Assembly (NCBI GenBank): GCA_947492175.1
Contig: CANLMQ010000001.1
Span: 1 to 64,000, forward strand
From: an uncultured Draconibacterium sp.
GTDB taxonomy: Bacteria > Bacteroidota > Bacteroidia > Bacteroidales > Prolixibacteraceae
Length of the DNA stretch: 64,000 nt
Direction: 5' to 3'
Part shown: piece after piece, positions 59,807 through 64,000 of the stretch
How the letters are laid out: each line of letters begins with the position of its first letter
Numbering within the stretch: the stretch's first letter is position 1
Program-made: the position numbers and the translations under genes
Notes under the pieces: model-generated
The model's input: the letters and a program-made list of their open reading frames with translations, nothing else
The model's database searches: none
What the model was told of the DNA's origin: nothing

Positions 59807-60529
59807 ATGTTACGCAATTTAAATATTGAAGAGATTCTTTTTCTCGACATCGAAACCGTTCCTCTGGCGCCGGAATACGCAGAGCTTACCGAAAAATGGA
59901 AACAACTTTGGGAACGAAAAATGCAATTTCAGATCAACAATGGCGAACCAGCGGAAGATCTTTATGAACGTGCCGGAATTTATGCCGAATTTGGAAAAAT
60001 CATTTGCATTTCGATAGGTTATGTAATTCAAAAACAAGGCGAACCCTATTTTCGGGCAAAATCGTTTTACGACGACGATGAAAAAAAACTAATTCAGGGC
60101 TTTTTTAATGCACTGGAAGGTTTCGCGCACAAAGGGAAACGCAGACTTTGCGCACACAACGGACAGGAATTTGATTTTCCATATATTTCGAGAAGGGCAC
60201 TGGTAAACAATCTTATACTTCCGAAAATGCTTGACATTGCCGGGGCAAAACCCTGGGAAGTGAAAGATATTTTAATTGACACTTTACAACTTTGGAAATT
60301 TGGCGATTACAAACATTACACCTCGCTGCCATTACTCTGCGAGCTGTTTAACATACCCACACCCAAAGACGACATTGATGGAAGTCAGGTGGCAAAAGTT
60401 TACTGGGAGGATAACGATATTGACCGCATTATTCGTTATTGCGAAAAAGACACACTTGCTGTTGCCAATCTGTTGCTAAAATACAAAGGCGATAAAATTA
60501 TTCCATTTGACCGGTTGGAGGTTGTGTAG
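59807..60529 (+). CDS. PolB-like 3'-5' exonuclease (RNase H fold)
   Basis: 240 aa. DEDD-type exonuclease motifs: FLDIETVP (Asp 14, Glu 16), CAHNGQEFDFPYISRR (second Asp) and YCEKDTLAVANLLLKY (last Asp). This matches the predicted 3'-5' exonuclease family related to the PolB proofreading domain, with no polymerase attached. Probably acts on single-stranded nucleic acid ends. Coupled to udk (2-bp gap) and convergent with smpB, 13 bp apart. Confidence 0.9.
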   Translation: MLRNLNIEEILFLDIETVPLAPEYAELTEKWKQLWERKMQFQINNGEPAEDLYERAGIYAEFGKIICISIGYVIQKQGEPYFRAKSFYDDDEKKLIQGFFNALEGFAHKGKRRLCAHNGQEFDFPYISRRALVNNLILPKMLDIAGAKPWEVKDILIDTLQLWKFGDYKHYTSLPLLCELFNIPTPKDDIDGSQVAKVYWEDNDIDRIIRYCEKDTLAVANLLLKYKGDKIIPFDRLEVV

Positions 60530-60542
60530 AAAGTAAAACTCT

Positions 60543-61004
60543 TTAGTATTTCATCATACGGTCCATATCGCGTTTTGCATCTTTACTTTTTAGCGATTCG
60601 CGTTTGTCGTATGTTTTTTTACCGCGGGCCAGGGCAATTTCGAGTTTAGCTAGTCCTTTGTCGTTTACAAAAAGTTTGGTGCAAATAATAGTTAATCCCG
60701 ATTCCCGAACTTTTTTGTCCAATTTTAGAATTTCCTTTTTATTGAGTAAAAGTTTACGGTCGCGTTTAGCCATGTGATTGTTGCAGGTACCTAATTCATA
60801 CTCTGCAATGTGCAGATTTATAACATATATCTGACCATTTATAATCTGGCAATACGAATCGGTTAAGTTTACTTTTCCGTTTCGGATCGACTTAATTTCA
60901 GTTCCTACAAGCTGCATCCCGGCCACAAAACGTTCAATCAACTCGTATTCGAAAGTTGCCTTACGGTTTTTAATACTAATATTTTGCTGCGTTTTATGTG
61001 CCAT
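60543..61004 (-). CDS. smpB: SsrA-binding protein SmpB
   Basis: 153 aa. It binds tmRNA and brings it to stalled ribosomes. Seen: NRKATFEYELIERFVAG, LVGTEIKSIRNGKVNLTDSY and the basic C-terminal tail (GKKTYDKRESLKSKDAKRDM), which enters the empty mRNA channel. No tmRNA gene was found in the window. Confidence 0.97.
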   Translation of the reverse strand: MAHKTQQNISIKNRKATFEYELIERFVAGMQLVGTEIKSIRNGKVNLTDSYCQIINGQIYVINLHIAEYELGTCNNHMAKRDRKLLLNKKEILKLDKKVRESGLTIICTKLFVNDKGLAKLEIALARGKKTYDKRESLKSKDAKRDMDRMMKY

Positions 61005-61076
61005 ATTTTAGTGATAAGATTTCAGTTCTCAGTAGTAATCCCGGTAATTTCTACTTAAATACAACTATCTGTAAAA

Positions 61077-61664
61077 TTAATAATAAGCGGTTAACAATTT
61101 CGACAAGAACACACTTAAAAAGCTAAATACAAAAAAGTTAACCACAATGGTGATTAAAATATAACTGTGCTCTTTATTTTCAGGTAATTTTATCAACTCT
61201 TTGGCTCCTACCCAAAAAATATAAAAACTATATAATCCCAAAATATCGACTACGTATAAAAATGGGAACAAACCTGTAATTATTGAAACGATTAAGAGCG
61301 GGGTCATTGAATAAACCACCAGTTTCCGGGCAGTTTCAATATTTTTTTCTCCGCCAAAAGTTTTCATTAGCTCATTTGTAAAGAACACTCCAATTACGTA
61401 GAGCAAAACAAATAAAAATATCTCGCGAACAGCTTTTAACAGCGGATATTCAATAAAAAAGTCGGTACGTCTAAAAAATTCACCTACAAATACAGCAAAA
61501 GCCAATACCACAAAAAATGGTAAAAGATACGAGAACGAAACTTTTTTGCTTCCTGATGTATCTTTTTGCTCTTTCCAAAACTCCTTTGGATTTACTATTA
61601 GCGACTTAATTTCGGTTACTATTTTTGAAAATGATAAATCCATCTCTTCAAAATTTTGCGGCAA
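61077..61664 (-). CDS. Yip1-like integral membrane protein
   Basis: 195 aa. A short polar N-terminus (IKSLIVNPKEFWKEQKD) typical of bacterial Yip1/DUF1282 proteins is followed by about five membrane helices between 45 and 195. Function unknown; no catalytic residues can be named. It stands alone 72 bp upstream of smpB on the same strand and follows uvrB in the leftward direction. Confidence 0.8.
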   Translation of the reverse strand: MPQNFEEMDLSFSKIVTEIKSLIVNPKEFWKEQKDTSGSKKVSFSYLLPFFVVLAFAVFVGEFFRRTDFFIEYPLLKAVREIFLFVLLYVIGVFFTNELMKTFGGEKNIETARKLVVYSMTPLLIVSIITGLFPFLYVVDILGLYSFYIFWVGAKELIKLPENKEHSYILITIVVNFFVFSFLSVFLSKLLTAYY

Positions 61665-61702
61665 AAATACACTTTTTTAATTAAGGGAGGTTTTTAAATC
61701 AT

Positions 61703-61716
61703 GCAGATTAATCTGC
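61703..61716 (-). terminator. Palindrome downstream of uvrB
   Basis: GCAGATTAATCTGC is a perfect 14-bp palindrome about 66 bp past the uvrB stop. On the minus strand it is followed by ATGATTTAAAAA, so it is at best a weak terminator. Confidence 0.3.
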
Positions 61717-61781
61717 TACGTTCCGCATGATAAACAAAGATATAACCAAAAATCAAATCAGTTCCACTGCTACTGAGGAGA

Positions 61782-63812
61782 TTAAACATTTGCCTTCCGT
61801 TTTTTTTCCTGAAGTAAATTCTGTAAAGCAAACATTTCATCACGTAAACGTGCAGCTTCTATAAAATCGAGCTCTTTGGCCGAAGCCTGCATTTGTTTTT
61901 TCGTTTTTTCGATGGCTTTTTCCAAACCTTCAATACTCATGTACTGCACAACAGGATCGGCAGCAATGTCGGGTTGTCCCATTCCGCCTTCGTATTCAGG
62001 CTTTTTGTCGCTACGGTATTCGTAACCAATTATCTCACGAGTTGGTTTAACTATTTGTTTTGGTGTAATATTGTTTTCTTCGTTGTATTTCAGCTGCTTC
62101 TCGCGACGGTAGTTGGTTGAATCAATGGTTTTTTGCATTGAATTGGTAATTTTATCTGCATACATAATTACCATCCCGTTAATGTTACGCGCAGCACGGC
62201 CAGCCGTCTGTGTAAGCGAACGCTCCGATCGCAAGAATCCTTCCTTGTCGGCATCTAAAATAGCCACTAACGAAACTTCGGGTAAATCAAGTCCTTCGCG
62301 TAAAAGATTAATGCCAACCAACACATCAAACTCACCGTTTCGCAACTGTTCAAGTATTTCAATCCTCTCCAGGGTATCAACATCAGAATGAATATAACGG
62401 GTTTTTACACCCATGTTTACCAGGTATTTCGAAAGTTCTTCAGCCATTCGTTTTGTAAGAGTTGTCACCAAAACACGCTCATTCTTATCGATACGCAGAC
62501 TTATCTCGTGCATCAGGTCATCAATCTGGTTTGCGCTTGGCCGCACATCAATAATAGGATCGAGCAAACCGGTTGGGCGGATAATTTGTTCCACAACCAC
62601 ACCTTCGCACTTTTCCAGTTCGTAATCGGCCGGTGTTGCACTTACATATATTGTTTGTTTAACCAGGCCTTCAAATTCTTCAAATTTTAAAGGGCGGTTG
62701 TCGATTGCTGCTGGTAGCCGAAATCCAAATTCTACCAGATTGGTTTTGCGCGAATTATCGCCACCATACATTGCCCGTATTTGAGAGATTGTAACATGAC
62801 TTTCGTCGATTACACACAAAAAATCATCGGGAAAATAATCCAGCAAACAGAAAGGACGTGAGCCCGGTTCACGCCCGTCGAAATAACGCGAGTAATTCTC
62901 AATACCCGGACAGTAGCCCAACTCCCGCATCATTTCCATATCGTATTCAGTGCGCTCAAGAATACGTTTTGCTTCAAGTGGCTTGCCAATTTCCTTGAAA
63001 AAGTCGACTTGCTTCACCAAGTCATCCTGAATTTGCCGGATCGATGATTTCATCCGATCCTTGGTAGTAACAAAAATATTGGCCGGATATATTATTATTT
63101 CATCAAGCATTTGAATGGTTTGCCCTGTTTCCGGATCGAAACTTGAAATTTCTTCGATTTCGTCGCCCCAGAACGTAATCCGAATGGCCTCATCGGCATA
63201 TGCAGGATAAATATCCACGGTATCGCCTTTCACTCTGAAATTACCCCGTTGAAAATCGACTTCGCTGCGAGAATAAAGTGCATCAACTAATTGTCGAAGC
63301 ATACCATTTCGCGAGACCTCTTGCCCCACTTTCAACTCTGTTATATTCTCATGAAAATCTTGTGGATTCCCAATTCCGTACAGACACGAAACCGACGAAA
63401 CTACAATCACATCGCGTCGTCCGGAAAGCAAAGCAGAAGTAGCACTTAACCGAAGTTTTTCAATATCCTGATTGATAGAAAGGTCCTTTTCAATATACGT
63501 ATCGGTAGATGGCAGGTAAGCTTCGGGCTGGTAGTAGTCGTAATACGAAACAAAGTACTCCACTGCATTTTCAGGGAAAAATTGTTTCATTTCGCTATAA
63601 AGCTGCGCCGCCAGTGTTTTATTATGACTTAAAACCAGTGTCGGACGTTTAACTTCCTGAATAACATTGGCTACAGTAAAGGTTTTTCCCGATCCAGTAA
63701 CTCCCAGCAAAGTTTGAAAGCGCTCTCCGCTAACCACACCTTCGGCCAACTGCTGAATGGCTTCAGGTTGGTCTCCGGTAGGCTTATAATCCGATATTAC
63801 TTTAAAATCCAT
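61782..63812 (-). CDS. uvrB: Excinuclease ABC subunit B
   Basis: 676-aa DNA-damage recognition helicase of nucleotide-excision repair. The start is the ATG at 63810-63812 (MDFKVISDYKPTGDQPEAI), as in family members; the longer frame needs a TTG. Walker A GVTGSGKT, the beta-hairpin YYDYYQPEAYLPSTDTYI, DESHV, helicase motifs to TAGRAARN, and the C-terminal UVR domain that contacts UvrC (KQMQASAKELDFIEAARLRDEM) are all present. No uvrA or uvrC lies in the window. Confidence 0.97.
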   Translation of the reverse strand: MDFKVISDYKPTGDQPEAIQQLAEGVVSGERFQTLLGVTGSGKTFTVANVIQEVKRPTLVLSHNKTLAAQLYSEMKQFFPENAVEYFVSYYDYYQPEAYLPSTDTYIEKDLSINQDIEKLRLSATSALLSGRRDVIVVSSVSCLYGIGNPQDFHENITELKVGQEVSRNGMLRQLVDALYSRSEVDFQRGNFRVKGDTVDIYPAYADEAIRITFWGDEIEEISSFDPETGQTIQMLDEIIIYPANIFVTTKDRMKSSIRQIQDDLVKQVDFFKEIGKPLEAKRILERTEYDMEMMRELGYCPGIENYSRYFDGREPGSRPFCLLDYFPDDFLCVIDESHVTISQIRAMYGGDNSRKTNLVEFGFRLPAAIDNRPLKFEEFEGLVKQTIYVSATPADYELEKCEGVVVEQIIRPTGLLDPIIDVRPSANQIDDLMHEISLRIDKNERVLVTTLTKRMAEELSKYLVNMGVKTRYIHSDVDTLERIEILEQLRNGEFDVLVGINLLREGLDLPEVSLVAILDADKEGFLRSERSLTQTAGRAARNINGMVIMYADKITNSMQKTIDSTNYRREKQLKYNEENNITPKQIVKPTREIIGYEYRSDKKPEYEGGMGQPDIAADPVVQYMSIEGLEKAIEKTKKQMQASAKELDFIEAARLRDEMFALQNLLQEKKRKANV

Positions 63813-63959
63813 TAGACGAATATAGGCAAAATTGAAGTTAAAATCAGGGCACAATAAAATAAGAGATTATACTATTTTTTATTATTTTTGTCAATAACCA
63901 TTAATGAAACAGAACTGGAGATTGGAATGGACGCCATTTCCATTAAAAATACTATTTTT

Positions 63960-64000
63960 ATGAATCTGATTAATCGCATAGGCTTAATCGTTTTGCTTTT
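63960..64000 (+). CDS. Possible start of a gene running off the window
   Basis: An ATG at 63960 opens MNLINRIGLIVLL and stays open to the edge; the hydrophobic run could be a signal or membrane anchor. A 19-codon frame from 63904 ends in the overlapping ATGA and might be a leader. TATTTTTG at 63883-63890 matches the Bacteroidota -7 element, without a clear -33 element. Too short to assign. Confidence 0.3.
   Translation, partial: MNLINRIGLIVLL

Overview
The window comes from a Bacteroidota chromosome, most likely of the Marinilabiliales/Prolixibacteraceae kind. Phylum evidence: a subtilase with a C-terminal type IX secretion sorting domain, genes of the Bacteroidota families DUF6261, DUF4924 and GxxExxY, a CTC-type L25 next to pth and prs, and a TTG / TAnnTTTG promoter. 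The family-level guess is weaker. No rRNA, tRNA, CRISPR array or insertion sequence was seen.

Positions 347-37950 hold a very large leftward ABC-transport locus. In transcription order it has a small secreted repeat protein, permease B2, a TolC-like outer-membrane protein, a HlyD/MacA-like adaptor, permease B1, one MacB/LolD-type ATPase, and then eleven more MacB/FtsX permeases (P11 down to P1; numbering is mine, left to right). An esterase gene and a GxxExxY gene sit inside the array. So 13 intact permeases share one visible ATPase, one adaptor and one outer-membrane protein. The eleven P-type permeases diverge along most of their length but end in an almost constant C-terminal segment. DNA patches in P3, P4 and P5 show mosaic exchange of that segment. 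A 24-codon orphan copy of the tail lies beside the GxxExxY gene.

At 38256-40969 an NtrC-family sigma-54 activator and its membrane histidine kinase are transcribed divergently from the locus. Upstream of both the small repeat-protein gene and tolC there is a GG-N10-GC promoter. Each has the same 18-bp palindrome (TTTACA-N6-TGTAAA) exactly 86 bp upstream and a further TTTAC half-site 23 bp beyond. This ties the two-component system to the transporter: the kinase probably senses an envelope signal, the regulator turns on the small protein and the TolC-HlyD-permease-ATPase operon, and the many permeases supply different periplasmic domains to a common machine. The substrate is unknown.

Positions 40966-51099 are mixed envelope and accessory genes: a peptidoglycan amidase with SH3 domains, lnt, a 5'-nucleotidase split over two genes, a LysM amidase, a DUF6261 gene preceded by an array of palindromes spaced about 21 bp and bracketed by near-identical hairpins, and a lipoprotein plus secreted subtilase pair. 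Positions 51604-63812 are mostly housekeeping: a sulfatase, a DCC-family protein, DUF4924, an Hsp15-like S4 protein, pth, rplY, prs, engB, manA, a Dabb protein, udk with an exonuclease, smpB, a Yip1-like membrane protein and uvrB. Both window edges are cut: the left edge lies inside a second 21-bp array and the right edge at the first codons of a possible gene.
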